64,000 nt of DNA. Origin: Bradyrhizobium sp. sGM-13. Lineage in GTDB: Bacteria > Pseudomonadota > Alphaproteobacteria > Rhizobiales > Xanthobacteraceae. The DNA lies in NCBI RefSeq assembly GCF_018398875.1, contig NZ_JAGWDK010000008.1:186001-250000 (forward strand). Reading direction: 5' to 3'. Positions 8,600-17,472 of the stretch are shown in pieces. The notes beneath the pieces were generated by a model. That model had not been told where the DNA came from and ran no database searches. It worked only from the letters and a program-made list of their open reading frames with translations. Each line of letters begins with the position of its first letter. Position 1 is the stretch's first letter. The translations under genes and the position numbers were made by a program.

Positions 8600-9160
8600 T
8601 CAGCGCGGCGCCGAGACCGAGCGCGCCACCAGTTCAAACTCCGCCCGGCGCGCGCCGAATTTCTGCTTCTCGCCGACGCAGACCGTGGTGGTTCGCCCCT
8701 TTGGCGTCTCGATCAACATGAAGAGAGTTCGAACGTCCTGCGCCCGCGCGGGCAGGCCCGGCCGCGACTTGAAATCGCCTATCATTGCAACGCCGCCAAT
8801 TCCGTTGACGTTGAAATGCTCGGTCGCGGACACATCGTAGTTGATGGCAATGGTTGCCCGCGCAAGATCGAGCCAGCGCTGCGCTTCGACGATGTCGTTG
8901 ATGTCGCTTTGCTTGAGCTCGGCGTTCTGCGGCAGCGGCGTGAACGCAACCTGACAACCCGTATCGCTGTCGGATGGCTTCTTCACCTCGAACCGCACCA
9001 CAAAGGTCGGCGTCGGACCCAGCGCGCGGGCGATGTAACCCTCGGGAGGATCGATCGCCAGTCCGGTGCTTGCATCGCGCAATGGCTCCGCCGTCGCGGG
9101 CGTAATCAGCGCCAGCGCAAGGCACACATCAAAACATAGACGCTTCAAGCGGTCGAGCAC
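8600..9160 (-). CDS. Small secreted protein of unknown function
   Basis: The GTG at 9160 has AGGAG nine bases upstream and gives a 186-aa product whose first 24 residues form a Sec signal (LKRLCFDVCLALALITPATA, cleavage after ATA). A second GTG at 9166 is too close to that ribosome site. The mature part contains one conserved-looking core (GLAIDPPEGYIA, VVRFEVKKP) and Cys pairs, and is probably periplasmic. It lies 94 bp after the DUF1521 gene on the same strand, with a strong hairpin between them. No family is recognised; a role as periplasmic helper of the secretion cluster is only inferred. Confidence 0.8.
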   Translation of the reverse strand: MLDRLKRLCFDVCLALALITPATAEPLRDASTGLAIDPPEGYIARALGPTPTFVVRFEVKKPSDSDTGCQVAFTPLPQNAELKQSDINDIVEAQRWLDLARATIAINYDVSATEHFNVNGIGGVAMIGDFKSRPGLPARAQDVRTLFMLIETPKGRTTTVCVGEKQKFGARRAEFELVARSVSAPR

Positions 9161-9200
9161 GATCACGCTCTCCTGCGCGGCATTGAGAGAAACGGCGTTA

Positions 9201-9225
9201 GCCCTGACGGAACGACCGTCAGGGC
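9201..9225 (-). terminator. Intercistronic hairpin
   Basis: A perfect 10-bp stem (GCCCTGACGG with CCGTCAGGGC) with a 5-base loop lies between the DUF1521 stop and the next start. There is no clean U-run, so it may be a partial terminator or mRNA stabiliser. Confidence 0.45.
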
Positions 9226-9253
9226 CAAACACTTCACGTTAGTCAGGCGAAAA

Positions 9254-10531
9254 TCAGGCCGCCTGTGAAAGGTCCTGCTGTCCACCGTCGGCTCCGCCGA
9301 GCAGGCGCCCAAGCAGCGATACGACCGTCTTCAGGGCATCCTTTTCGTTCTGCGGCAGGTTGAGGCGATCGACCAGCGACGAGAGCGTGCTCAGGATCTG
9401 ATCGAACGGACCGCCGCTGGCTCCGTCCTGCTGATGGGCCGGAGCAACGTCACCGCCCTCACTGGCCCGCGGAGCCGCAACTGGCTGCGGCTGCTGGCCA
9501 CCGCCAACGCTGCCGGCGCCGTTCATCACGCGACCGAGCAGCGACACCACCGTCTTGAGCGCGTCCTTCTCCTGCGGCGAGAGGTTCAGCCCGTCGATCA
9601 CACGGTTAAGATTCTGCAGGATCTGATCGTCGGTACCGCCAGTACCCTGGGTCGGCCCAGTTCCTGCATAACCGTCAATATCCTTGATACTGTTTCCGGT
9701 GATTTCCTGGCCGTTCGGCAGTACAAGATCATCGATCTCGCCGTTCTTCGTCTTCATGACAGTGCCGTCTTCATACTGCTGATCGAGCGCCTGCCCTTGT
9801 CCGGACTTCAGCTCGGTCTTCAGATTACCTTGGAAGCCGGTCATTTCGGCAGCCTGATCGCCGCGCGTAATGGCGACCTTTTCGATGTAGGTCTTGCCTT
9901 CGCCATTGGTCGGATCGATCGTGATCTTGGTGCCGTCGGGCAGTTCGAAGGTCGCGGGCTTGCGATGGAAGTCGGTCTTGTCGCCGTCGCCGGTCTCGAT
10001 ATGAGGGTCGCCCCAGACCTTGAACTTCTTGCCGGTCTGCTTGTCGGTGACTTCCAACTGACCCTTGTGTTCAGTGCTGGCGGTGATGCAGTAGCGGCCG
10101 GTGTCGACCGTGTTGCCATTGACCTTGAAGGGCTCGCCGCATGAGCTGCCGGAGGAACTGCCCGTCGACGGCGAAGAGCCCGAGGGTTCTTCTGCGCCAT
10201 CGCTGCCGTTGCAGCCGCAGTGGCCGCCCGGCTTCTTCCCTCCACCGAGCACGTCATCGCTGGCGAGCCTACGGACGAGCCCGGAGAACGTCTCAAGCGC
10301 GCTGCCTTGCGCGTTCGGATCCTGGCCAGCCGAGACGAAGTTTAGTGCCCCGGTGATCAGTCGAACGCGTTCGCCGTCGCTCCATTGAGCGCCGGATTGG
10401 CCGGCGCTTTTCAGGATACTCGAGAAGATCGACGCCACGTCCTGCTGCTCGTTCTGCTGTACACCGCCGCCCGCAAGTTGCCGGAGGCGATCGGCGTTGC
10501 CCATCATGCTCTGTGCGACATCTGAAATCAT
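9254..10531 (-). CDS. DUF1521 (metal-induced autocleavage type) T3SS protein, NopE-like
   Basis: A 425-aa protein. The ATG at 10531 has AAGGAG seven bases upstream; a longer frame would run into the tts box, so the short start is preferred. Residues about 135-280 carry the DUF1521 pattern with KVWGDPHIET; in Bradyrhizobium NopE1/NopE2 this domain cleaves itself between Asp and Pro of GD/PH when calcium binds (here Asp175-Pro176). Acidic DGDK and the TFELPDGTKI stretch follow. The N-terminal 100 residues are helical and Gln-rich. The C-terminus has two near-identical 40-residue units (LNLSPQEKDALKTVVSLLGR and LNLPQNEKDALKTVVSLLGR). No Sec signal; with a classic tts box upstream it is very likely a T3SS substrate. 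Confidence 0.9.
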   Translation of the reverse strand: MISDVAQSMMGNADRLRQLAGGGVQQNEQQDVASIFSSILKSAGQSGAQWSDGERVRLITGALNFVSAGQDPNAQGSALETFSGLVRRLASDDVLGGGKKPGGHCGCNGSDGAEEPSGSSPSTGSSSGSSCGEPFKVNGNTVDTGRYCITASTEHKGQLEVTDKQTGKKFKVWGDPHIETGDGDKTDFHRKPATFELPDGTKITIDPTNGEGKTYIEKVAITRGDQAAEMTGFQGNLKTELKSGQGQALDQQYEDGTVMKTKNGEIDDLVLPNGQEITGNSIKDIDGYAGTGPTQGTGGTDDQILQNLNRVIDGLNLSPQEKDALKTVVSLLGRVMNGAGSVGGGQQPQPVAAPRASEGGDVAPAHQQDGASGGPFDQILSTLSSLVDRLNLPQNEKDALKTVVSLLGRLLGGADGGQQDLSQAA

Positions 10532-10710
10532 CTTGCTGCTCCTTCGCATCCCGTGATTGGTCAGTCGCAGAAGCGACCGAACTTGGTCCTTGCCCGGCCT
10601 GCCGTAGTGCTCGTTCCGTGCAGGCTTCGGGTCAGTTTGATCGATGAACCTTGAAAAGCGTGGGCACCGCTGACGTACCGCACGCCGGCTCATGGCCGCA
10701 CCATAGGCAT

Positions 10711-10732
10711 GCAAGCTTTCGAGAACCTGACG
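10711..10732 (-). promoter_or_regulatory. Classic tts box upstream of the DUF1521 gene
   Basis: The minus strand reads CGTCAGGTTCTCGAAAGCTT, matching the known tts-box form (CGTCAGCTT, TCGAAAGCT). It lies about 180 bp before the start at 10531, inside a 366-bp stretch (10532-10897) with no gene. Confidence 0.75.
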
Positions 10733-10897
10733 GGGGTGCGGATTTTGCGGCACCGCCGGCCATCACCGGAGTCCGTCGCAAACCTCGTGCCGACGAAAAT
10801 CTCACCGGCAGCTCGATTGCGATCGTTTCAAGATTAGCCGACGCGACGTCCGACTGGAGCCGGCGATTGCCCCCGCCACTGCGAAGGACTCAAGTGG

Positions 10898-11269
10898 TCA
10901 TTGCTGGCGTGTGCGTGCGGCCGCCGCGTCCAGGCGCGCCGACAGGTCGGCGTCGTAGACGAAGTTCGCGAAGAATTCGCCGTCCGGCGTCACCCGAAAT
11001 GTCGCCTTGTTCCAAGGCTCGTGCGCGCTCGAGGTCATGATCGTCTGCAGCTTCTTGATGGCTTTCGCAACCGCGTAGTCGAGACGATCGACATCCAGAT
11101 CGGCAACGCCTCGCTCCGCGGGGTCGCGCGTATAGTCTCCGGTAAATCCGGTCGACGTCTTCCAGATCTCGGTCTCAAGCCGGATTTCCTGCCACGGTTC
11201 GTCGACCGCGGCCACGAGCGCGTTCGCCACGAAATCGTAGATTTCCTCGACGGTATTCAATTCAGCCAT
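10898..11269 (-). CDS. YezG/DUF600-type immunity protein
   Basis: A 123-aa protein starting 31 bp after the nuclease toxin stop, with GGAG eight bases before its ATG. It matches the YezG/DUF600 layout: an N-terminal helix (VEEIYDFVANALVAAV), then W..I.LETEI, a helix LDYAVAKAIKKLQ, and the strand pair HEPWNKATFRVTPDGEFFANFVYD, which parallels PWYSFTMSFEKTGKF in Bacillus YezG. YezG neutralises YeeF, a DNase of the Endonuclea_NS_2 type, and the adjacent toxin here ends in such a domain, so family and partner agree. It presumably acts in the cytoplasm by binding the nuclease tip. Confidence 0.85.
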   Translation of the reverse strand: MAELNTVEEIYDFVANALVAAVDEPWQEIRLETEIWKTSTGFTGDYTRDPAERGVADLDVDRLDYAVAKAIKKLQTIMTSSAHEPWNKATFRVTPDGEFFANFVYDADLSARLDAAAARTRQQ

Positions 11270-11300
11270 GGCATCTGCTCCCCCGTCGGCGTCGCGCAGC

Positions 11301-14300
11301 CTACTCGGTCGTATTCTCGAAGAAGCGCGTATGCTTCTTGCCGTCGATCCAGAACGTCACCCGGAACGCCACCGGCCGTCTCGAATCACCATCGAACTCG
11401 GCGCGGATTTGCGCATCGACCCTCCTGTTCTGCTCGAGCGCCGACCGCCATTCCTGCTCCATGTTATACCAGTCGCCGCCGCTCCCGTTCAACTCACGCG
11501 TCATCGGGTGATAGTTGATCTGCTCGCCGGGGCCGTCGAACATCGCCGCGAACAGGTGTCCGCCCTGGTCGCCCTCGATGGCGTCCTTGATGCCGCCGAC
11601 CTCCGCCGCCTTGCCCTGCTGGTGCGTATTGCGGTCATGGCCGTTCAAATGGACCCGTCCCCTGGCTTCGACGACGCGTCCGGCCTCATCCGTCGTATAG
11701 GTGTAGCGTCCCACGAGGTAGTCGGCGTTGGGCGCCAGTTCGCCGTTCAACGCCTGGTTCCAGCCGTCGGCCTTGTGTCCGGGATCGAGCACGATGCGCG
11801 CGCGCTCACCGGGCTGGCCGCGCGTATTTCGGGCTTCGATCGCCGCGCGGGACGGGTCGCGCACGAACGAGCCGACATCTTCGGCCAATTGATCCAAGTG
11901 CTGCTGATCGAGCGCGTTCTCGCGAACGATGTCAGCCCGTCGCTCCGCGGTGATTGCGGGATCGGCCAGCTCGCGCGATCGTATCTCCATTCGCTCGCGG
12001 ACCTTGCTGATATCGATCCGCGCTGCCCAGCCGACCGTGCCGGTTCGTGGCTCGCCATGCTCGGTAAAGAGCGTTCGGAGCTGGCCCTCGAGCGTGAGGC
12101 TTCGCTGGATATGTTGTGCGGTCGCGACATGCAGGTCGATATCGGCCGCTGTTGCCTGCGGACCATGCCTGATGCCCAGGACTGCGCCCGTCGACGGATC
12201 GTAGTCGATCTGGACTGCATTGCCCTGCAGCGAGCCATCGGGGGCGACTTGCGGCGCGAAGTTGCGCAAGAGCCCGTCGCGCACGGCAGTCGGGTTGAAC
12301 ATGTCGCCCGGCCGCAAGCCGCCGGCGCGCATCGCAGCGCCAGCGCCGGCGGCCCAGACCCCCATGGACAACAGCGATTGCGCGCGCTGCTCGCCCGACA
12401 TCTCCGTCCAGTGGCGCGACAGTGAGATGCTCTCGTTGGCGATCGCTGCCGTGTCGACAATTGCTGCGCCTGCCTGCGCGTAGCCATGGATCGATGCTTC
12501 AGCCGGCGCGATCGCGCGGCCGGCGCGCCCGAGCTGGGCGAGCCGGGCAGCACTGCCAAATGCGCCGATCGACAACGCACTCGCTCCGGCATTCAGCCAC
12601 AACCCGCGCGCGGTTTCGTCGCTGAAGGGATCGATCGACTGGCCATGACCGGCGCGGTCTGCAAGCTCGCTGCCGCTGCGATATGCGCCCCAAGCGCCGG
12701 CGCCAGCGGCAACCGCTCCGGCTCCAATCACGATCGGCGTTGCGAGACCCCCGGTGCCGACGATCAGAACGCCGCCGGCGACGATACCGCCGACCAGCGC
12801 GATCTTGTCGACCGCCTGCGTGAGGTGTTCGCCGAACGTATCCACCGTCTTCGGTGTGTTATCGTGCTCGAGCGCGACGGTTCCGTGAGGACGGGCGGTT
12901 AGATGTCCGCCGGACGGATATGTCATTGATCCTGGCGGAAGCTGGTTGTTTTCCCGCCAGTCATCGAAGTTGTCGTACGCGCGCCCGATATTATCGACGA
13001 AGCGCTCGCGTCCGTCGGCGCCGGTGACGCGAAAGAGCGGTAGCTGGACTGGGCCGGTGTCCGCGCTCGAATAGGTGACCGGCAGAACCGTTACCTGCGC
13101 GGCGTCGCCGCCTGCCACTGCGCGAATCTGATCGGTGACGGCGCGAACCGCCGCAGCGTGTTCGCCACTGCCATAGAGCGAGAGTTCGGCGCGCGAGACG
13201 GCCGCCTGAACTTGCGCAAAGCTTGTGCTGGGCGGCAGCGCCGGCGGCATGCCCATGGCAAAGCCGACGGTATTGTCGAGATCCGTTCCGCGCAGATGCT
13301 GCGGCGCGTCGCCCCGCGCGGACCGAAAGCGTTGGCTGGCCGCCTGTGCCTGCGGCTCGACAATCGCACGATTGGTCCAGGGATCGTCCGCTTGCCGCAC
13401 CGTATCGGCGGTGATCGCCGGATTCATGCGAATGGTCGCGAGCGCATCTATGCGCGCCGCAAGCGGGGCCTTGTCGGCGCCCTGCGAGCCCAGCAGTTCA
13501 CGTCCCTCCCGGGTTTCGAGAATGCCGCCAAGCCGTTTGGCCTCCGCGCGCTGCCGTGCGGGGTCATTGGGATGCCATTCGCGCGCGAGCGCATGCGCCA
13601 TCGTCCGGCGCAGGGCCGGCACGGTGCTGTAGTCCATCGCCGATGTTCCGGCGAACGCGTTCTGCACGAACGCACTCGCCGCTTGCGAATGAGGTCCCTG
13701 ATTGAGCCCCGACAATGCGCGCTCGCGCATCGACGCGGTCATCTGTCCGGCGAAGCCCGCCGACGGATCAGTCGAGAGCGCACGGGCAAAGCCCGCCGCG
13801 TCTTCGGGCCGCAGTCCGGTCAGCATATTCCGTAGCGGCTCGAGATCTGCGGGCACGCTTCCCGCCGGACCTGATACGGCCGTGATGGCGGAGACGGCAT
13901 AGGAGGCAGCCGTCATCCGGCGCTGCCACTGCTCGCCGGATTGCGCAGCAGCGATCGCGGGATCGCGCGCAAGCTCGGCCGCCTCCAGCGCCGTTCGCTC
14001 GGCGACGACGGCGCGCAGTTCAGGCGCGTCGCCCAGCGATCGGGAAAGACGGGCGGCGCCGCCCGGCCCCTCGCCACGGCCGGCAGTCCAGCGATCGAGC
14101 ATCCGATCCATCAATAACTGCTGCTGTTGCTGGTCGAGTGCTCCGAGCTCAGACTGTCCACGCAGCGCGCCGATGACTTTCTCGGTCGTCGAAGTCTGAC
14201 CGATACCGAGAAAACCTCCGCTGGGATCCGACTGCCGCTCGACCCAATCTGCAATTTGCTGCCGGCGCTGCGGCGAGACTTCCTGCGCCGCCGTCGCGGC

Positions 14301-14492
14301 GATATCGGCCGAATTATCGTTGGCGCTCCGGACTGATGTATCGCCCGCATTGACGGGCGATCTCGCCGCTTGCTCTGATACCCGTGCCGCGTCGATAGCG
14401 TCCTGAAACGCCGTATCCGGCGCTCCCGATCGGCTTTCGTTTCGGGGAGTCTGGCGTCGCTCGGCAGCGACAGCACTGGCTCGTGGCGACAT
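11301..14492 (-). CDS. Large nuclease toxin (DUF4781-like body, Endonuclea_NS_2-like C-terminus), candidate T3SS effector
   Basis: A 1,063-aa protein from the ATG at 14492 (GGAGG five bases upstream). The N-terminus is disordered without Sec signal. The middle (about 450-560) has LPLFRVTGADGRERFVDN, GRAYDNFDDW and LPPGSMTYPSGGHL, typical of DUF4781. A glycine-rich hydrophobic segment follows (about 590-640, LVGGIVAGGVLIVGTGG). The last 150 residues carry the Endonuclea_NS_2 pattern: Y-T-TDEAGRVVEARG, Q-GKAAEVGG, then DQGGHLFAAMFDGPGEQINYHP, N-GSGGDWYNMEQEW and DSRRPVAFRVTFWIDG; the GGHL His is the expected catalytic residue. That is a nuclease tip as in polymorphic toxins. An immunity gene follows directly and a tts-like element precedes it. 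Confidence 0.9.
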   Translation of the reverse strand: MSPRASAVAAERRQTPRNESRSGAPDTAFQDAIDAARVSEQAARSPVNAGDTSVRSANDNSADIAATAAQEVSPQRRQQIADWVERQSDPSGGFLGIGQTSTTEKVIGALRGQSELGALDQQQQQLLMDRMLDRWTAGRGEGPGGAARLSRSLGDAPELRAVVAERTALEAAELARDPAIAAAQSGEQWQRRMTAASYAVSAITAVSGPAGSVPADLEPLRNMLTGLRPEDAAGFARALSTDPSAGFAGQMTASMRERALSGLNQGPHSQAASAFVQNAFAGTSAMDYSTVPALRRTMAHALAREWHPNDPARQRAEAKRLGGILETREGRELLGSQGADKAPLAARIDALATIRMNPAITADTVRQADDPWTNRAIVEPQAQAASQRFRSARGDAPQHLRGTDLDNTVGFAMGMPPALPPSTSFAQVQAAVSRAELSLYGSGEHAAAVRAVTDQIRAVAGGDAAQVTVLPVTYSSADTGPVQLPLFRVTGADGRERFVDNIGRAYDNFDDWRENNQLPPGSMTYPSGGHLTARPHGTVALEHDNTPKTVDTFGEHLTQAVDKIALVGGIVAGGVLIVGTGGLATPIVIGAGAVAAGAGAWGAYRSGSELADRAGHGQSIDPFSDETARGLWLNAGASALSIGAFGSAARLAQLGRAGRAIAPAEASIHGYAQAGAAIVDTAAIANESISLSRHWTEMSGEQRAQSLLSMGVWAAGAGAAMRAGGLRPGDMFNPTAVRDGLLRNFAPQVAPDGSLQGNAVQIDYDPSTGAVLGIRHGPQATAADIDLHVATAQHIQRSLTLEGQLRTLFTEHGEPRTGTVGWAARIDISKVRERMEIRSRELADPAITAERRADIVRENALDQQHLDQLAEDVGSFVRDPSRAAIEARNTRGQPGERARIVLDPGHKADGWNQALNGELAPNADYLVGRYTYTTDEAGRVVEARGRVHLNGHDRNTHQQGKAAEVGGIKDAIEGDQGGHLFAAMFDGPGEQINYHPMTRELNGSGGDWYNMEQEWRSALEQNRRVDAQIRAEFDGDSRRPVAFRVTFWIDGKKHTRFFENTTE

Positions 14493-14599
14493 GTTGCCTC
14501 CGTTGACATGCGGAGCGTCGACCAACTTTCGCCACGGCCGGCCTCGACGGCATCATGCATGCATCGGCGAGCGTGGCAGTCGCTGGCAACCTAGCGTTC

Positions 14600-14620
14600 A
14601 AAGCTGATGCGAAGCTGACG
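14600..14620 (-). promoter_or_regulatory. tts-box-like element upstream of the nuclease toxin
   Basis: The minus strand reads CGTCAGCTTCGCATCAGCTT: GTCAGCTT and ATCAGCTT spaced 11 bp, about 108 bp before the ATG at 14492. Confidence 0.65.
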
Positions 14621-14637
14621 CCACAGAGCCGGACACA

Positions 14638-15282
14638 CTATCGAACGTTTGTGGTTCCCAGCGTCTTCGAAAGCGCGAGATTGTTGCGCGCCGCGCGATC
14701 GTCAGGCGCAACTGCAAGAGCGCGGTCATAGTGTCGCTGCGCCTCCTGATGCCGACCGACTGCATCGAGTGCTATTCCGGCGCCATTGAGCGCTTTTACG
14801 TTTTGCGGATGCCGTTCGAGGATGGCGCCGAACGCTGCGAGGGCTTCTGCATGCTGCTGTCGCCCGAGCATGATCTGAGCGAGGCCGACCTCACCATCGA
14901 CATTGCTGGGCGCTACCGCAAGCGCCTCGCGAAACGCGGCCTCTGCCCCGTCGAAGTCACCATTGCGCATGAGCGCGCGGCCGAGATCGATCTTGGGCTG
15001 TGCTGCGGACGGCTGACGTTCCGCGATCCGCCGATAGATATTTGCTGCGTTTAGCGCATTTCCGCTGCTCTCGGCGGCCTGGGCCAGCCGCGTCAGCGCC
15101 GCGGTGTCGAGATTGGCGCTGCTCGCCGGAGGCTCGGATGATCCGGCGACGGTACCGAGTTGTGGGCCGGCGCCGGCTCCGGCGCAGGCGCTGACGCCAA
15201 GGGCAAGCAACGGTAGCGCGAGCGAGCGCAACCACTTCGATCCTGCGCGCGATCCAGACGGCTGCGGACCCTCACTCAACAC
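14638..15282 (-). CDS. TPR lipoprotein of the T3SS cluster (Y4yS-like)
   Basis: A 214-aa protein with GTG start and GAGG four bases upstream, 27 bp after sctV. It has a lipoprotein signal with lipobox LGVSAC (Cys about 33) and then three to four TPR units (NAANIYRRIAERQPSAAQPKIDLGRAL; EAAFREALAVAPSN; EAQRHYDRALAVAPDD). In symbiotic rhizobia a TPR protein (Y4yS) follows rhcV in the same place. It is probably an outer-membrane-anchored assembly or pilotin-like factor for the secretion machine; its exact job is not known. Confidence 0.88.
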   Translation of the reverse strand: MLSEGPQPSGSRAGSKWLRSLALPLLALGVSACAGAGAGPQLGTVAGSSEPPASSANLDTAALTRLAQAAESSGNALNAANIYRRIAERQPSAAQPKIDLGRALMRNGDFDGAEAAFREALAVAPSNVDGEVGLAQIMLGRQQHAEALAAFGAILERHPQNVKALNGAGIALDAVGRHQEAQRHYDRALAVAPDDRAARNNLALSKTLGTTNVR

Positions 15283-15309
15283 GCACCTCGCGGCTATCCA
15301 ACCGTGCGG

Positions 15310-17472
15310 TCAGCCGACGGCCGGTACGACACCCTGCGGAAACGAACCAGATCGCGGAGCCGAATCGGAACCGAAGGTCCCGGCGAGTCCGATCGTACCG
15401 ACCGGTTGAATAGTAAAGTCGCTTGCCAACTCTTGATACGAAAGAACGGGAATGTCCAGACCGTTGCGCACGAGGAAGCCGCGCACGAAGCGGCGGATGT
15501 CCATCGACGTCAAAATCACCGGCCGATTGCGATCCGAATGCGCATTTGCCCCGATGCGGCGAATCCTTTGCAAGAGCCCTTCCGAAACCTTGTCCTCCAT
15601 AACGAGATAAGGACCGACCGCGGTATCGCGGACTGCGCTGCGGATCGTGTCTTCTGCAGCACGCTCGATCATGTAGGCCGGCACAATCCTGTGGGCGTTC
15701 GCATATTTATGACAGATTTGTCGCTTCAGTGCGGCGCGGACGTATTCCGTCAAAAGCACGACATTCGGTTCCTTTTCACCCCATTCGGCGAGCGCTTCGA
15801 GTACCAGGCGGGGATTGCGAACCGAGACGCCTTCGTCGACCAAACGCCGCAGCACATCGGCGATCCTCTGCACCGGGGTCGTACGCGTCACTTCCTTCAC
15901 AAGTTCGCCATACCGGCCTTCCAGCCGCGTGAGCAGCGCCCTGGTTTCCTGAATGCCGATAAATCGTGCGGCATTGCGCGCGAGCACCTCTTGCGCTCGG
16001 GCCGCAATGACATCCGTGCAGTCTCGGTAGCCGATACCGGCCGCCGACAGCGAACTCTCGTGTGTTGCATCGATCCAGACCTGATCGGACGATCTGGCAT
16101 CGCCATCGGTATGCGCCGAGATGCCGGCGAGTTGCAAATTCACGGGATCGTCACACAGCAGTAGCCGCTGCGGATCAACGTAACCCTCCTCTGCCGGTAC
16201 GCCTTCCACCTCGATCCGAAATCGTGACGTGCCAAGCGTCGAATCGAAAACGACGCCAACCTCCGGTATCAGAATGCCCAGCGTATCGGCCAAACTGGCA
16301 CGTGATGCATCAAGCTTCGATCGCTGATTCTGCATCTCTGCGGTGGAACGCAGATCGTCCGCCAGTAGAACGATGACCGGCGGCGCTTCCGCAGGCGCCG
16401 CCTGGCGCATCTCTCGCGTGCGCGGCGGGGCGCTCGCGCGCGCGTCGCCTGCTCTCGCCATGTCTTCCTTGGCGATCCCCCCATCCTCGTCGCCCGCATT
16501 CGATCTCGTTCCTGCGACCAGACTTCCGGCGCCGAACGCAAGCGCAAGCACCAGGAATACCGCCGTCGGAAAGCCGGGGATCAAGCCCATGGCAAGCAGA
16601 ACGATGGCTGCGAGCCGCAGCGCGCGCCGATCTGCGGATAGCTGGCCGGCGATATCGCGTCCGAGGTCCAGCCGGCTGTCGCCCGTGACCCGCGTGACGA
16701 CCGTCGCCGCGGTAATCGAAAGCATCAACGCGGGAATCTGCGAAATCAGCGCGTCGCCGATCGTCAGCAAGGTGTACTCGCGTACGGCCTGCACCAAGGG
16801 CATGCCGCGGCTCAACGTGCCGACCGCGATGCCGCCAATCAGGTTCACGACAATGACGACCAGTCCGGCGATGGCGTCGCCCTTGACGAACTTCATGGCA
16901 CCGTCCATCGCCCCGTAGAGCTGGCTTTCCTGTTCGAGGCGACCGCGCCGGCGCCTTGCCTCGACCTGATCGATGTCGCCGTTTCGCAATTCGGCGTCAA
17001 TCGCCATCTGCTTTCCCGGCAGCGCATCGAGAATGAAGCGCGCGCCCACTTCGGCGACGCGCTCCGCGCCCTTCGCGATGACGATGAACTGCACCACCGT
17101 GATGATCAGGAAGACGACCAGGCCGACCAGAACGCTGCCGGCGATGACAAATTCGCCGAATGTCCGGACGATGTCGCCTGCATTGGCCTGGGTGAGAATG
17201 AGGCGGGTCGTGCTGATGGTGAGCGCCAGCCGGAAGACCGTCGACAGCAATATGATGCCCGGCAATGTAGAGAATTCGAGAGGGCTCAGCACATAGAGCG
17301 ACACCATCAGCAGCAGCACCGCAAATCCGAGATTGAAGCCGATCAGCAGGTCGACCAGCAGCAATGGCATGGGGAGGATCATCATCGCGACGGTGAGTAT
17401 GAGCACCAGCGCGATCATCAGATCCGGACTGCCGGGCGCCCGGGCGACCAGCGTCTTCAGTCGTTCCATCAT
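15310..17472 (-). CDS. sctV: SctV, T3SS export gate
   Basis: A 720-aa FlhA/LcrD-family protein. The N-terminal half has about eight membrane helices, starting LMIALVLILTVAMMILPMPL, and holds the FHIPEP signature region (GARFILDALPGKQMAIDAEL, about 155-175). The C-terminal half is the cytoplasmic domain that forms the nonameric ring receiving chaperone-substrate complexes (EVGVVFDSTLGTSRFRIEVEG; ARAQEVLARNAARFIGIQET). Its ATG overlaps the sctY stop by four bases. It follows sctX-sctY as in the Yersinia virA operon, and precedes the TPR lipoprotein as in rhizobia. Confidence 0.98.
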   Translation of the reverse strand: MMERLKTLVARAPGSPDLMIALVLILTVAMMILPMPLLLVDLLIGFNLGFAVLLLMVSLYVLSPLEFSTLPGIILLSTVFRLALTISTTRLILTQANAGDIVRTFGEFVIAGSVLVGLVVFLIITVVQFIVIAKGAERVAEVGARFILDALPGKQMAIDAELRNGDIDQVEARRRRGRLEQESQLYGAMDGAMKFVKGDAIAGLVVIVVNLIGGIAVGTLSRGMPLVQAVREYTLLTIGDALISQIPALMLSITAATVVTRVTGDSRLDLGRDIAGQLSADRRALRLAAIVLLAMGLIPGFPTAVFLVLALAFGAGSLVAGTRSNAGDEDGGIAKEDMARAGDARASAPPRTREMRQAAPAEAPPVIVLLADDLRSTAEMQNQRSKLDASRASLADTLGILIPEVGVVFDSTLGTSRFRIEVEGVPAEEGYVDPQRLLLCDDPVNLQLAGISAHTDGDARSSDQVWIDATHESSLSAAGIGYRDCTDVIAARAQEVLARNAARFIGIQETRALLTRLEGRYGELVKEVTRTTPVQRIADVLRRLVDEGVSVRNPRLVLEALAEWGEKEPNVVLLTEYVRAALKRQICHKYANAHRIVPAYMIERAAEDTIRSAVRDTAVGPYLVMEDKVSEGLLQRIRRIGANAHSDRNRPVILTSMDIRRFVRGFLVRNGLDIPVLSYQELASDFTIQPVGTIGLAGTFGSDSAPRSGSFPQGVVPAVG

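Noticed and set aside
10532..10753. Longer N-terminus for the DUF1521 protein
   Set aside because: The extension would cover the tts box at 10711-10732, and the ATG at 10531 has an excellent ribosome site.
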